Shown in pieces: positions 16,569 to 25,348 of a DNA stretch of 46,369 nucleotides (position 1 is the stretch's first letter; every line of letters begins with the position of its first letter). Origin of the DNA: a virus; the IMG/VR virus record IMGVR_UViG_3300006802_000157, positions 1 through 46,369 of that record; one strand, 5' to 3'. The notes beneath the pieces are model-generated. The model had not been told where the DNA came from, did no database searches, and saw nothing but the letters and a program-made list of their open reading frames with translations. Made by a program: the position numbers and the translations under genes.

Positions 16569-18086
16569 GTGGAATTATTCGGATTCGAATTAAAAAGAAA
16601 AGCAGCTGAGAAAGAAGAAGCGAAGAAAAAATCGTTTGTACTTCCTATGGAAGACGATGGTTCTAGCTATATTTCTACCGGTGCTGGAGCTCATTTCGGT
16701 CAATACATTGACATGGATGGAGCATTTGGTGCAAAATCTGAAGGCGATCTAATTCGTCGGTACCGTGATGTAGCTCAACAACCAGAATGCGATGCAGCAA
16801 TCGAAGATATTGTCAATGAGGCGATTATTGGCGATGGCGATTCTGCTCCTGTTGATATTAGGTTAGATGACCTAGAACAACCAGAAAATATTAAAAAACA
16901 AATCAGTGAAGAATTTTATAGAATAATCGAGTTATTACAGTTTAACCATTATGCCCACGACGTTTTCCGTAAGTGGTATGTTGATGGTAGATTGTACTAT
17001 CACATTATTGTCGATGAGAAGAGCCCACAAAAGGGTATCTTAGAATTACGCGCAATCGATCCAACAAGAATTCGTAAAGTAAGAGAAGTTGAATCTGATA
17101 AAGATATGAATACTGGCGCTAATATCATTAAGAAAATTAATGAGTATTACGTTTATCAGGATACTACTCTTTCAAACACAAATCAGGGTTTAAAGATTTC
17201 GAAAGATGCTATTCAACATTGTACATCTGGATTATTAGATCCTGCTCGTAAGAAGGTGTTATCGCATCTTCATAAGGCGATTAAGCCGGTAAATCAGCTT
17301 CGGATGATGGAAGATTCATTGGTAATCTATCGTCTTTCACGAGCACCAGAGCGTCGTATCTTCTATATCGATGTGGGTAACTTACCAAAGGGTAAGTCAG
17401 AAGAATACTTGAAGAGTGTTATGGCTAATTACCGTAACAAGATGGTATACGATGCTGCAACCGGTGAGGTAAAAGACGACCGTAAACATATGTCTTTACT
17501 TGAAGATTTCTGGTTACCACGTCGTGAAGGCGGTAGAGGTACAGAGATTACTACGCTTCCTGGTGGCGAAAACTTAGGACAGATTGACGATATCATATAT
17601 TTCCAAAAGAAATTATATAAGGCACTTAATGTTCCTGTAAATCGTTTAGAGCAAGAAGCTCAGTTCTCTCTTGGTCGTTCAACTGAAATATCAAGAGACG
17701 AAGTAAAGTTCCAGAAGTTTATTGATAGACTTCGTAAGAAGTTTTCATGGTTATTCCTGGATCTGCTAAAAACTCAACTAATGTTAAAAGGTATTATTAC
17801 CGAACAAGATTGGTTTGAATTTAAAGAGTTAATCAGTATTGACTTCTTAAAAGATTCTCATTTTGCTGAATTAAAAGATAACGAAATCTTAAGGGAACGA
17901 ATCGATATTCTTGGTCAAGTAGATCAGTATATTGGTACTTATTTCTCTAAAGACTGGGTACGTAAGAATGTCTTAATGCAAACAGAATCTGATGTACAAC
18001 AGATGGAAAAAGAAATTAGTGCAGAAAAAGCTTCACGTGAAATTGAAGATGAAGAGGATGTTAATCCAGCAGACCTTGAAAATTAA
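16569..18086 (+). CDS. gp20: gp20-like portal vertex protein
   Basis: This 505-residue protein (T4: 524) forms the dodecameric portal for DNA entry and nucleates head assembly. Family features include EGDLIRRYRDVAQQPECDAA and IEDIVNEAI near the N-terminus, RAIDPTRIRKVRE in the middle and FWLPRREGGRGTEI with TLPGG. The start is GTG with GGAG eight bases upstream; no in-frame ATG fits better. No late promoter lies directly upstream, so it depends on read-through of the preceding hairpin from the gp18 promoter. Confidence 0.95.
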   Translation: MELFGFELKRKAAEKEEAKKKSFVLPMEDDGSSYISTGAGAHFGQYIDMDGAFGAKSEGDLIRRYRDVAQQPECDAAIEDIVNEAIIGDGDSAPVDIRLDDLEQPENIKKQISEEFYRIIELLQFNHYAHDVFRKWYVDGRLYYHIIVDEKSPQKGILELRAIDPTRIRKVREVESDKDMNTGANIIKKINEYYVYQDTTLSNTNQGLKISKDAIQHCTSGLLDPARKKVLSHLHKAIKPVNQLRMMEDSLVIYRLSRAPERRIFYIDVGNLPKGKSEEYLKSVMANYRNKMVYDAATGEVKDDRKHMSLLEDFWLPRREGGRGTEITTLPGGENLGQIDDIIYFQKKLYKALNVPVNRLEQEAQFSLGRSTEISRDEVKFQKFIDRLRKKFSWLFLDLLKTQLMLKGIITEQDWFEFKELISIDFLKDSHFAELKDNEILRERIDILGQVDQYIGTYFSKDWVRKNVLMQTESDVQQMEKEISAEKASREIEDEEDVNPADLEN

Positions 18087-18091
18087 TTTTT

Positions 18092-18099
18092 TATAAATA
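18092..18099 (+). promoter_or_regulatory. Late promoter box for head-core genes
   Basis: Exact TATAAATA 5 bp after the gp20 stop and 22 bp before the ATG at 18122. It likely drives gp67-gp23. Confidence 0.75.
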
Positions 18100-18121
18100 T
18101 ATTAAAGGATAAGATAATATC

Positions 18122-18361
18122 ATGAGTACTGAAAATTTTATTGATAGCATTGTAAGCGGCAACTCAAGTGATGCAAATAATGCGTTCAAAGATATTATTA
18201 ATACAAAAATCTCTGATGCATTAGCTAGTAGGAAAATTGAATTAGCGAATGCTGTATATAACGGCGTTATAGACCAACAGGAAATAGAAGCAGAAAATGA
18301 ATTTCAAGCAGCTGAGACAGAGTCTGACGGAAGCTTCGAGCAAGCCGATCAAGAAGATTAA
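18122..18361 (+). CDS. gp67: gp67-like prohead core protein
   Basis: This 79-residue protein has the size of T4 gp67 (80). The N-terminal FIDSIVSGNSSDANNAFKDI and the acidic C-terminus (E/D/Q-rich) fit the small prohead core protein that is degraded by the gp21 protease during maturation. Position between gp20 and gp21 is diagnostic. It overlaps the next gene by 65 bp in another frame. Confidence 0.75.
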   Translation: MSTENFIDSIVSGNSSDANNAFKDIINTKISDALASRKIELANAVYNGVIDQQEIEAENEFQAAETESDGSFEQADQED

Positions 18362-18509
18362 GATCGGCAAGAAGTCAGAAGCCGTTATAACAAAGAAAGG
18401 ATCTAAATTTGCTGTGCATATTGACGGCGAATTACTCGATGACAAATATAAATCTGCCGCAGAAGCAGAAAAATCAGCTAAGGAATTTGCTGATTTAATG
18501 GGAGTATAA
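18297..18509 (+). CDS. gp68: gp68-like prohead core protein
   Basis: This 70-residue basic protein begins MNFKQLRQSLTEASSKP and contains IKKIKIGKKSEAVITKKG. Small Lys-rich proteins between gp67 and gp21 are conserved in marine T4-like phages and regarded as gp68 counterparts, although T4 gp68 (141) is larger. The 65-nt overlap with gp67 is unusual but the codon pattern and conservation style support translation. Assignment rests on position. Confidence 0.6.
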   Translation: MNFKQLRQSLTEASSKPIKKIKIGKKSEAVITKKGSKFAVHIDGELLDDKYKSAAEAEKSAKEFADLMGV

Positions 18510-18514
18510 TAAGA

Positions 18515-19159
18515 ATGAAGCTTATTACGGAACATTTAGAAAGCGAATTAAGCTATCTTACCGAGGAAAAGAACGGTAAGAAAAATACTGTCATTGAAGG
18601 TATTTTTATGACAGCAGAAGAAAAGAATCGCAATGGTCGAGTTTATCCTCGTGCGGTTATGGAATCTGCTGTGAATCGTTACGTTAACGAACAAGTACTA
18701 AGGAATCGTGCTGTTGGTGAGTTAAATCATCCAGATGGTCCAACGATTAACTTAGATAAAGTTTCACATCGCATTACTGAACTCTCTTGGGACGGAAATA
18801 ATGTGATGGGAAAAGCACTTATATTAGATACTCCTATGGGTCAAATTGTAAAAGGTTTGGTCGAGGGTGGTGTCCAATTGGGTGTTTCTAGTCGTGGTAT
18901 GGGTACACTTGTGCAAAGAAATGGGGTGAACTATGTTGGTGAAGACTTTATGTTAGCCACTATAGACATTGTTCAGGATCCCTCAGCTCCAAAGGCCTTC
19001 GTAAATGGGATTATGGAAGGTGTTGAATGGATTTGGGATAATGGAATCCTAAAAGCGCAAGAAATTGAAAAATATGAGACTGAAATCAAAAAGGCATCTT
19101 CATCCCAGCTGGCGGAAGCTCAGCTAAAGGTGTGGACTGATTTCCTCTCAAAACTTTAA
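18515..19159 (+). CDS. gp21: gp21-like prohead protease
   Basis: This 214-residue protein (T4: 212) is the serine protease that cleaves scaffold and capsid after LxE/IxE. The catalytic His is in GELNHPDGP (H72) and the catalytic Ser in LGVSSRGMG (S125/S126), the typical spacing for this family. The N-terminal EGIFMTAEEKNRNGRVYPR segment is also characteristic. It starts 5 nt after the gp68-like gene and precedes the scaffold gene. Confidence 0.93.
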   Translation: MKLITEHLESELSYLTEEKNGKKNTVIEGIFMTAEEKNRNGRVYPRAVMESAVNRYVNEQVLRNRAVGELNHPDGPTINLDKVSHRITELSWDGNNVMGKALILDTPMGQIVKGLVEGGVQLGVSSRGMGTLVQRNGVNYVGEDFMLATIDIVQDPSAPKAFVNGIMEGVEWIWDNGILKAQEIEKYETEIKKASSSQLAEAQLKVWTDFLSKL

Positions 19160-19183
19160 CTCTAAATCATTTAGGAGTAAAAC

Positions 19184-20266
19184 ATGTCTGAAGAATTAAA
19201 TGGTATTGAAGACATTGATGAAGTACAACTCCATGATGAAGACCTCGTTGAAGACGTTGAAGTTGAGACTGAGGAAAGCGTCGCGGAAGATGCCGAAGTT
19301 GGCGAAGAAGTAGAAGTTACTGCAGAAGCCGAAGAGGCCGAAGAAGTTACTGAAGCTGCTATGTTAACTAAAGCAGGTATGATCAATGCTATGTATAAGC
19401 ATATGTCTAAGTTGAACAAAGGTGATCTTCAATCTGCATACGAAGCTATGATGAATGGCGACGATGATGAAGAAGAAGATGAAGACGAAGAAGATATGAA
19501 AGAGACCTATGGTAAGAAGAAAGGTAAGATGAAAGAATCTTATGACTTCAAAGCCGATATGGACGCTCTTGTTTCTTCCGATGAGTCTTTAACCGAAGAT
19601 TTCCGAGCTAAAGCTGCTACAATCTTTGAAGCTGCTGTAAAAAGCAAAATTGCTGAAGAGATTGATCGTCTTGAAGAGGAATATAAAGTTTCTCTCGACG
19701 AAGAAACTGCTACTATTAAAGCTGATCTCGTAGAAAAAGTAGATGGTTACTTAAACTACGTTGTTGAAAGCTGGATGGAAGAAAACCGTGTTGCTGTTGA
19801 AACCGGTCTTCGTACTGAAATCGCTGAGTCTTTCATGACGGCTCTCAAAGGTGTATTTGTTGAACATTACATCGATGTACCAGAGTCTAAGAAAGATATG
19901 GTTGATGACTTAGTAGCTCAAGTTGAAGAACTTGAAGAGCAACTGAATAGCGCAACTGAAGACAACATTCGTTTAACTGAATCTGTACACACTCTACAGC
20001 GCTCAGAAATAATTGCAGAGGCATCAAAAGATTTAGCCGCAACTGAAGTTGAAAAACTCAAAGGCTTAATTAAAAATGTCGAATTCGAAGATGCTGAATC
20101 TTTCGTTAAGAAAGTAAACACCATCAAAGAATCTTACTTTGCAAAACCAATTGTAACAAATACTGAAGAAGACGTATCCATGGATGACGAAGGTGAAGAA
20201 GTTCAGCTTTCTCGATCAATGGCAATGTACTCTTCTGTACTCTCTCAAACCCTTAATAAAAAGTAA
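19184..20266 (+). CDS. gp22: gp22-like prohead scaffold protein
   Basis: This 360-residue protein is longer than T4 gp22 (269). It has an extremely acidic N-terminal region (Glu/Asp stretches at residues 8-60 and 90-110), then a long helical coiled-coil body, and ends with SRSMAMYSSVLSQTLNK, typical of the gp22 C-terminus. Several L/I-x-E sites (for example SLTED) fit gp21 cleavage. It forms the core on which the capsid assembles. TAGGAG precedes the start. Confidence 0.88.
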   Translation: MSEELNGIEDIDEVQLHDEDLVEDVEVETEESVAEDAEVGEEVEVTAEAEEAEEVTEAAMLTKAGMINAMYKHMSKLNKGDLQSAYEAMMNGDDDEEEDEDEEDMKETYGKKKGKMKESYDFKADMDALVSSDESLTEDFRAKAATIFEAAVKSKIAEEIDRLEEEYKVSLDEETATIKADLVEKVDGYLNYVVESWMEENRVAVETGLRTEIAESFMTALKGVFVEHYIDVPESKKDMVDDLVAQVEELEEQLNSATEDNIRLTESVHTLQRSEIIAEASKDLAATEVEKLKGLIKNVEFEDAESFVKKVNTIKESYFAKPIVTNTEEDVSMDDEGEEVQLSRSMAMYSSVLSQTLNKK

Positions 20267-20284
20267 TCTGTTAGGAGATAAAAG

Positions 20285-21628
20285 ATGTTTAATGCAGACG
20301 AAAATATGAAGAAATGGGCGCCAATCCTTGAGCACCCAGAACTTCCAAGCATCGGTGATAACTATCGTAAAGCTATCACTGCTACATTGTTAGAAAACCA
20401 AGAAAAAGCAATGGCACAGGAACGTGCCCAGTATGGTTTCTTAAACGAAACTGCTGCTAACGACGCTGGCACTCTACCTGATACTGGTGGTGTTGCTAAG
20501 TGGGATCCGGTAATGATCTCATTAGTACGTCGTGCTATGCCTAACTTGATGGCATATGATGTTGCTGGTGTTCAGCCTATGGCTGGTCCTACTGGTCTTA
20601 TCTTTGCTATGAAGAGCCGTTATGGTACTCAAGGTGGTACTGAAGCTCTCTTCAACGAAGCAGATACTGATTTCTCTGGTGCTGGTTCACACGGTGGCGA
20701 TCCTTCATCTGTTGGTGTTGCTGGTTCTGGTGGTGTTGGTTCTGATGCTTCTAGCTCAGGTTCAGCTGCTGATACTGTAGACGATTCTTTCAGTGTTGGT
20801 ACTGGTATGACTACTGTAGCTGCTGAAGCACTAGATAACACTGGTGGTTCTTTCGGCGAAATGGCTTTCTCAATCGAGAAAACTAGTGTTACTGCTAAGA
20901 GCCGTGCGCTGAAAGCAGAATACACTATGGAATTGGCTCAGGATCTTAAAGCTGTTCACGGCTTGGATGCTGAAGGCGAATTAGCTAACATTCTCTCTAC
21001 TGAGATCTTAGCTGAAATCAACCGTGAGCTTATCCGTACTATCAACGTTAAAGCTAAGTTAGGTGCTTCTACTTCTAATACTACTGTTAACGGTGTATTT
21101 GACGTGAACGCTGACTCAGACGGCCGTTGGTCAGTTGAGAAGTTCAAGGGCTTACTCGTTCAGATCGATCGTGAAGCTAACCAAATCGCTAAAGACACTC
21201 GTCGCGGTAAGGGTAACTTCATCATCTGTTCTTCTGACGTAGCTTCTGCTCTTTCTGCTTCTGGCATGCTTGACTACAGCCCCGCTCTTGCTACTAGCTT
21301 GAACGTTGATGACACTGGTTCTACTTTCGCTGGTGTATTGAATGGTCGTACTAAAGTATACATCGATCCATACGCTGACCGTGATTACGTCAACGTTGGT
21401 TATCGTGGTACTTCTCCTTACGACGCTGGTATCTTCTACTGCCCATACGTTCCATTAACAATGGTTCGTTCAGTTGGTCAGGACGACTTCCAGCCACGTA
21501 TCGGGTTCAAGACTCGTTACGGTATGGTTGCTAACCCATTCGCTGGCGGTGCTGCTTCTAGCGAAACTGGTACTAACCGTGCTAACCCTTACTACAGAAT
21601 CTTTGCTGTTACTAATATCTTAGTATAA
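20285..21628 (+). CDS. gp23: gp23-like major capsid protein
   Basis: This 447-residue protein (T4: 521) builds the hexameric capsid shell. It begins MFNADENMKKWAPILEHPEL and contains WDPVMISLVRRAMPNLMAYD and GRGNFIICSSDV-like, family-typical segments. A likely gp21 maturation site is FLNE/TAAN after residue 55. The insertion domain is shorter than in T4, with a Gly/Ser/Asp-rich loop near residues 125-180. Codon use is more biased to C-ending codons (AAC, TAC, TTC) than in neighbours, as expected for the most highly expressed protein. It is followed by a strong terminator. Confidence 0.96.
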   Translation: MFNADENMKKWAPILEHPELPSIGDNYRKAITATLLENQEKAMAQERAQYGFLNETAANDAGTLPDTGGVAKWDPVMISLVRRAMPNLMAYDVAGVQPMAGPTGLIFAMKSRYGTQGGTEALFNEADTDFSGAGSHGGDPSSVGVAGSGGVGSDASSSGSAADTVDDSFSVGTGMTTVAAEALDNTGGSFGEMAFSIEKTSVTAKSRALKAEYTMELAQDLKAVHGLDAEGELANILSTEILAEINRELIRTINVKAKLGASTSNTTVNGVFDVNADSDGRWSVEKFKGLLVQIDREANQIAKDTRRGKGNFIICSSDVASALSASGMLDYSPALATSLNVDDTGSTFAGVLNGRTKVYIDPYADRDYVNVGYRGTSPYDAGIFYCPYVPLTMVRSVGQDDFQPRIGFKTRYGMVANPFAGGAASSETGTNRANPYYRIFAVTNILV

Positions 21629-21669
21629 GGGTTATATTAAAAAGAGTAGTTTTAACTACCTATTTTAGA

Positions 21670-21694
21670 GGGGATCTTCGGATCCCCTTTTTTT
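21670..21694 (+). terminator. Intrinsic terminator after the capsid gene
   Basis: A perfect 7-bp stem GGGGATC / GATCCCC with a TTCG tetraloop is followed by seven T. It ends the head operon, 42 bp after the gp23 stop. Confidence 0.95.
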
Positions 21695-21698
21695 ATTG

Positions 21699-21706
21699 TA
21701 TAAATA
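21699..21706 (+). promoter_or_regulatory. Late promoter box after the capsid terminator
   Basis: Exact TATAAATA 5 bp after the terminator T-run and 31 bp before the ATG at 21738. It restarts late transcription for the tail protein that follows. Confidence 0.75.
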
Positions 21707-21737
21707 GTATTGTATAAACATTTTTGAGATTACTCAC

Positions 21738-22250
21738 ATGCCATATGATAAGTCGATAAATTTTAATTCAGAGAGAACATCTACTCTGCAAACGAATGCT
21801 TCGTTTATGACTCCTTCACGGTTTAAGCTTGTGATTGATTCGTTGAAGTATCCGAACACAGAGTTTATGGTTACTCAAGTTGAATTACCAACAATCACTG
21901 CTACTCCAGTAGTAGAATCTTTTAGACAAAGAAACGTTCCTAGTACACCAGATAAAATTGATTATAGCGAGTTTACTATCACATTCTTGATTGATGAGAA
22001 TATGGTTAACTTCACAGAAATGCATGATTGGATTTTTGGTATGGTAAAAGAATCTGATGAAGGCGTTTATAAAACTCGTGATATGACTCTTGTAGTTTTA
22101 AATTCAAATAATAATCCTGTAAAAAAGATTAGGTTTATTAATGCATTTCCTACTACGCTTACTGGTCCAACCTTTGACGTCACAGCAACTGATGCAACAT
22201 TTTTAACTAGCACAGCAACTTTTGCATATTTTTATTATACAATTGAGTGA
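21738..22250 (+). CDS. Tail-tube-fold structural protein (gp3-position tail completion protein)
   Basis: This 170-residue protein contains PSRFKLVIDSLKYPNTEFMV, QVELPTITATPV, and NFTEMHDWIFGMVKE, a layout like that of tail-tube and tube-initiator proteins (gp19/gp54 fold). In cyanophage genomes the gene between gp23 and uvsY is usually called gp3, the tail completion protein (T4 gp3: 176 residues). Size and position fit gp3, while the sequence pattern looks tube-like; both would be tail proteins. It is controlled by its own late promoter. Confidence 0.6.
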   Translation: MPYDKSINFNSERTSTLQTNASFMTPSRFKLVIDSLKYPNTEFMVTQVELPTITATPVVESFRQRNVPSTPDKIDYSEFTITFLIDENMVNFTEMHDWIFGMVKESDEGVYKTRDMTLVVLNSNNNPVKKIRFINAFPTTLTGPTFDVTATDATFLTSTATFAYFYYTIE

Positions 22251-22264
22251 TTTTGTGATATAAT
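22235..22264 (+). promoter_or_regulatory. TTATAC-18-TATAAT promoter for uvsY-uvsW
   Basis: The -10 is TATAAT and the -35 is TTATAC with an 18-nt spacer, overlapping the end of the tail protein gene. It is the weakest match to the NTGTAC class, and lies 31 bp before uvsY. Confidence 0.55.
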
Positions 22265-22295
22265 AGATACATTATACTTGTGACTTGAGGCTTAT

Positions 22296-22742
22296 ATGAT
22301 TGCGCTAGAACAAATACTTGAAATGTGGAAAAAAGATTCTGAAATAGATGATGTCCGTTTAGATGAAGCATCAAAGAAATCTGCTTCGTTACACTCTAAA
22401 TACTTAGAGCTTCTTTCGATTTATAAATTACAATTGAAAAAGAAAGAAGGTGAATTTAATATTCTTCTGAAAAATAAGTGGTTATGGTATAACGGTAAAC
22501 TATCTAAGCCACAGATAGATGAACTTGGTTGGGAATATGACGCCTTAAATGGTTTAAAAATCCTAAAGGGTGAAATGGATTATTATTATAATTCAGATCC
22601 ACATATACAAGAAGCAAAAGCTAGAATTGACTATTTTAAAACTACTATAGATACTTTAGAAGAAATCATTAATACTCTTCGCTGGAGACATTCTGTTGTT
22701 AAGAATATGATTGACTGGCGGAGATTTGAATCTGGTGGATAA
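22296..22742 (+). CDS. uvsY: UvsY recombination mediator
   Basis: This 148-residue protein (T4: 137) loads UvsX on gp32-coated ssDNA. The N-terminus LEQILEMWKKDSEID with the following LDEAS and a HSKYLELLSIYKLQLKKKE segment are characteristic, and KNKWLWYNGKLSKPQID follows. It ends WRRFESGG. Its stop overlaps the uvsW start (TAATG). It is the first gene of the recombination module and is read from the promoter at 22235. Confidence 0.93.
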   Translation: MIALEQILEMWKKDSEIDDVRLDEASKKSASLHSKYLELLSIYKLQLKKKEGEFNILLKNKWLWYNGKLSKPQIDELGWEYDALNGLKILKGEMDYYYNSDPHIQEAKARIDYFKTTIDTLEEIINTLRWRHSVVKNMIDWRRFESGG

Positions 22743-24241
22743 TGACAACATTAGTAGTTCGAAATAAAAATCATGCGTTTTTAGAAGTTGATTGTGAACC
22801 ATCAGTTGCTAACGAATTATCTGATTTTTTTACATTCTATGTTCCTGGGTATCGTTTCATTCCTGCATATAAAAATAAAATGTGGGATGGAAAAATACGC
22901 CTATACGATACCCGTACTAAAGAACTTCCATCAGGACTCTTTGTCTATTTAAAAGAGTTCGTTTCTACTCCTGGTCGAGAATATAAATTAGAACTTGTAC
23001 ATCAGAATTATTATGGTGTTCCTGATTCTCTTTTAGATATCGACATGTCTTTTTTAAGTAAGTATACCATAACCTCTCGTGGCCAAAAAATCGCACTTCG
23101 CGATTATCAGCTAGAAGCAATAGAGCATGGACTATCTCATAAAAAAGCAATGCTCATCTCTCCTACTGCTTCTGGTAAATCACTGATTATCTATTCTATT
23201 ATCAGATGGTATTTAGAAAATCATAATAAGAAAGTTATTATCATTGTACCTACTACCTCATTAGTAGAACAAATGTATAAAGATTTTGGAGATTATTCTG
23301 AATATGATGATGGATTTAATGTTTCTGAATCTTGCCATAGAATCTATTCTGGCCGAGAAAAAAACTTTAAACAACGTATAGTAATCACTACTTGGCAATC
23401 AATTTATAAATTACCACAATCATGGTTTGAGACTTATGGCATGGTAATTGGCGATGAAGCACATAATTTTAAAGCAAAGAGTTTAACCTCGATTCTAACT
23501 AAGTGCAAAGAAGCCGAATTTAGATTTGGTACAACAGGTACCTTAGATGGTACACAAACACATAAACTTGTTTTAGAAGGTTACTTTGGTCCAGCGTATT
23601 ATGTGACTACTACTAAAAAACTAATGGACGAAGGATCATTAGCTAATTTAGATATATCTGTTTTACTACTTAAATACTCAGATGAAATATGCCAAGTAGT
23701 GAATAAGATGAAATACCAAGATGAAGTAGATTTTATTGTACGCAATGAAGCTCGTAATAATCTAATTGCAAACTTAGCTTTAGATCAAGATGGTAATACA
23801 TTAGTACTTTATCAGTTTGTTGAAAAGCACGGTAAACCACTACATGATATTATAACAAAAAAGGCACACAAATCCCGTAAAGTCTTTTTTGTATCTGGAG
23901 CAACTGATACCGAAATAAGAGAACAGATAAGAACTATTACTGAAAAAGAAAAAAGTGCAATACTGGTTGCTTCCCTTGGTACATTTTCTACAGGTATAAA
24001 TATTAAAAACCTACATAATATTATATTTGCTTCTCCGTCTAAGTCGCAGATACGAGTATTACAGTCGATTGGTAGAGGTTTGAGAAAAAGTGATGATGGT
24101 AAAGATACTAAACTATATGACTTAGCAGATGATTTACACTGGAAACAAAATAAGAATTTTACTCTAAATCATGCTGCTGAACGTATAAAAATCTATACCA
24201 AAGAGAAATTTAAATATAAAATTTATGAGATAGGATTATGA
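22742..24241 (+). CDS. uvsW: UvsW superfamily 2 helicase
   Basis: This 499-residue protein unwinds R-loops and branch-migrates recombination and replication intermediates. The N-terminal DNA-binding part has FIPAYKNKMWDGKIRLYD. The helicase core has RDYQLEAIEHGLSHKKAM, Walker A SPTASGKSL, DEAH in VIGDEAHNFKAK, a TGTL motif III and QSIGRGLRKSDDG as motif VI. The length fits T4 UvsW. Its end overlaps the next ATG (ATGA). Confidence 0.95.
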   Translation: MTTLVVRNKNHAFLEVDCEPSVANELSDFFTFYVPGYRFIPAYKNKMWDGKIRLYDTRTKELPSGLFVYLKEFVSTPGREYKLELVHQNYYGVPDSLLDIDMSFLSKYTITSRGQKIALRDYQLEAIEHGLSHKKAMLISPTASGKSLIIYSIIRWYLENHNKKVIIIVPTTSLVEQMYKDFGDYSEYDDGFNVSESCHRIYSGREKNFKQRIVITTWQSIYKLPQSWFETYGMVIGDEAHNFKAKSLTSILTKCKEAEFRFGTTGTLDGTQTHKLVLEGYFGPAYYVTTTKKLMDEGSLANLDISVLLLKYSDEICQVVNKMKYQDEVDFIVRNEARNNLIANLALDQDGNTLVLYQFVEKHGKPLHDIITKKAHKSRKVFFVSGATDTEIREQIRTITEKEKSAILVASLGTFSTGINIKNLHNIIFASPSKSQIRVLQSIGRGLRKSDDGKDTKLYDLADDLHWKQNKNFTLNHAAERIKIYTKEKFKYKIYEIGL

Positions 24242-24651
24242 AAGATTTAAATATCAAACACATTAAATTAATTAATGGTGAAGAGATTATATCTTTAGTT
24301 AATCAAAGTATTGGCGATGATTTAATATTAGAATTTCCACTACTGTTAAATACTATATACGATAACAACTCAAACACGTATTACTTTACTAAATATATGA
24401 ATTTAACTAATGATAGCTTGATTCATATGAACGTTCGAAACATTATAGCATATTCAAACGTCACCGATGATATAAAGCGTAAGTATATCGTATCGTCTTT
24501 AAGGTATAAAGAAGATCAGCTTCTTGAAGAGCGTAGAGTGAATAAAGAAATAGATGAAAAGGTTCGGCGTAGTATTAATGCTATTATTGATGAAGACACT
24601 GATTATGCTGAAGAATATGATGATGATCTTTCCCCACATACTTTACATTAG
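24238..24651 (+). CDS. LSm-like small protein (paralogue 1)
   Basis: This 137-residue protein begins KHIKLINGEEIISLVNQS, which closely parallels KVIRLVSGEEIITFISKK of the gene at 36794. An N-terminal 'lk.GeeIi..v' strand pattern is typical of Sm/LSm-like beta barrels found in many marine T4-like phages. The C-terminus is charged and helical with a Glu/Asp-rich tail. Role is unknown; RNA binding is an inference from the fold guess. It is co-translated with uvsW. Confidence 0.5.
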   Translation: MKDLNIKHIKLINGEEIISLVNQSIGDDLILEFPLLLNTIYDNNSNTYYFTKYMNLTNDSLIHMNVRNIIAYSNVTDDIKRKYIVSSLRYKEDQLLEERRVNKEIDEKVRRSINAIIDEDTDYAEEYDDDLSPHTLH

Positions 24652-24711
24652 TATACCCTCTCCCCCCGGAGTACCTTATTATTATATCATACTTTTAACA
24701 ATTTGTACACT

Positions 24712-24741
24712 GTGTACTTTTCCTTAGATATAGTGTATAAT
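24712..24741 (+). promoter_or_regulatory. GTGTAC-18-TATAAT promoter for gp55
   Basis: The -35 GTGTAC and the -10 TATAAT are separated by 18 nt, 31 bp before the gp55 ATG. The -35 is the right half of a 13-bp palindrome GTACACTGTGTAC at 24705-24717. Confidence 0.8.
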
Positions 24742-24771
24742 ATACTATGAAAATAAACTAGGAGTTTTATA

Positions 24772-25344
24772 ATGAAACCAAAGGATAAACCGCATTACGT
24801 AAATAACAAACGGTTTTCGTTAGCTGTTGTGGATTATATTACAAGTATTCATAAAGCCAAAAATGAATGCACAGAAATTCCTGTAGTACCAGATTATTTA
24901 GCTAAATGCTTTTTAAAAATAGCAGAAGGCCTGTCTCATAAATCAAATTTTATTCGATATACCTATCGTGAAGAGATGGTAATGGATGCTGTTGAAAACT
25001 GCTTAAAGGCTATTACTAATTATAATATCGAGGCTGCTACTCGAACTGGAGCTCCTAATGCATTTGCGTATTTTACTCAAATATGTTACTACGCATTTAT
25101 CCGAAGAATTACAAAGGAAAAGAAACAGCAAGATATAAAATTTAAATTCATTGAAAAGTCTGGCATTGAGCATTTTATTCTTAGTGAAGACGACGGCTTA
25201 ATGTCTACTGAAAGATCATTTTTCGACGAATTAAGAGAAAGACTTGATAAAGTAAAAGAATCAGATAATCAATTAAAAGAATTTGCTAAAATAGAAAAGG
25301 CAAAGACAAAAGCGTCTAAGAAACTAGAATTGTTTATGGGTTAA
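24772..25344 (+). CDS. gp55: gp55-like sigma factor for late transcription
   Basis: This 190-residue protein (T4: 185) replaces the host sigma factor and directs RNA polymerase to TATAAATA late promoters, nine of which occur in this window. Characteristic segments are RYTYREEMVMDAVENCLKAI and APNAFAYFTQICYYAFIRRI, the sigma region 2-like core, followed by KEKKQQDIKFKFIEKSG. The C-terminal KKLELFMG ends in the hydrophobic motif that gp55 uses to touch the sliding clamp. AGGAG precedes the start. Confidence 0.95.
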   Translation: MKPKDKPHYVNNKRFSLAVVDYITSIHKAKNECTEIPVVPDYLAKCFLKIAEGLSHKSNFIRYTYREEMVMDAVENCLKAITNYNIEAATRTGAPNAFAYFTQICYYAFIRRITKEKKQQDIKFKFIEKSGIEHFILSEDDGLMSTERSFFDELRERLDKVKESDNQLKEFAKIEKAKTKASKKLELFMG

Positions 25345-25348
25345 ATTT

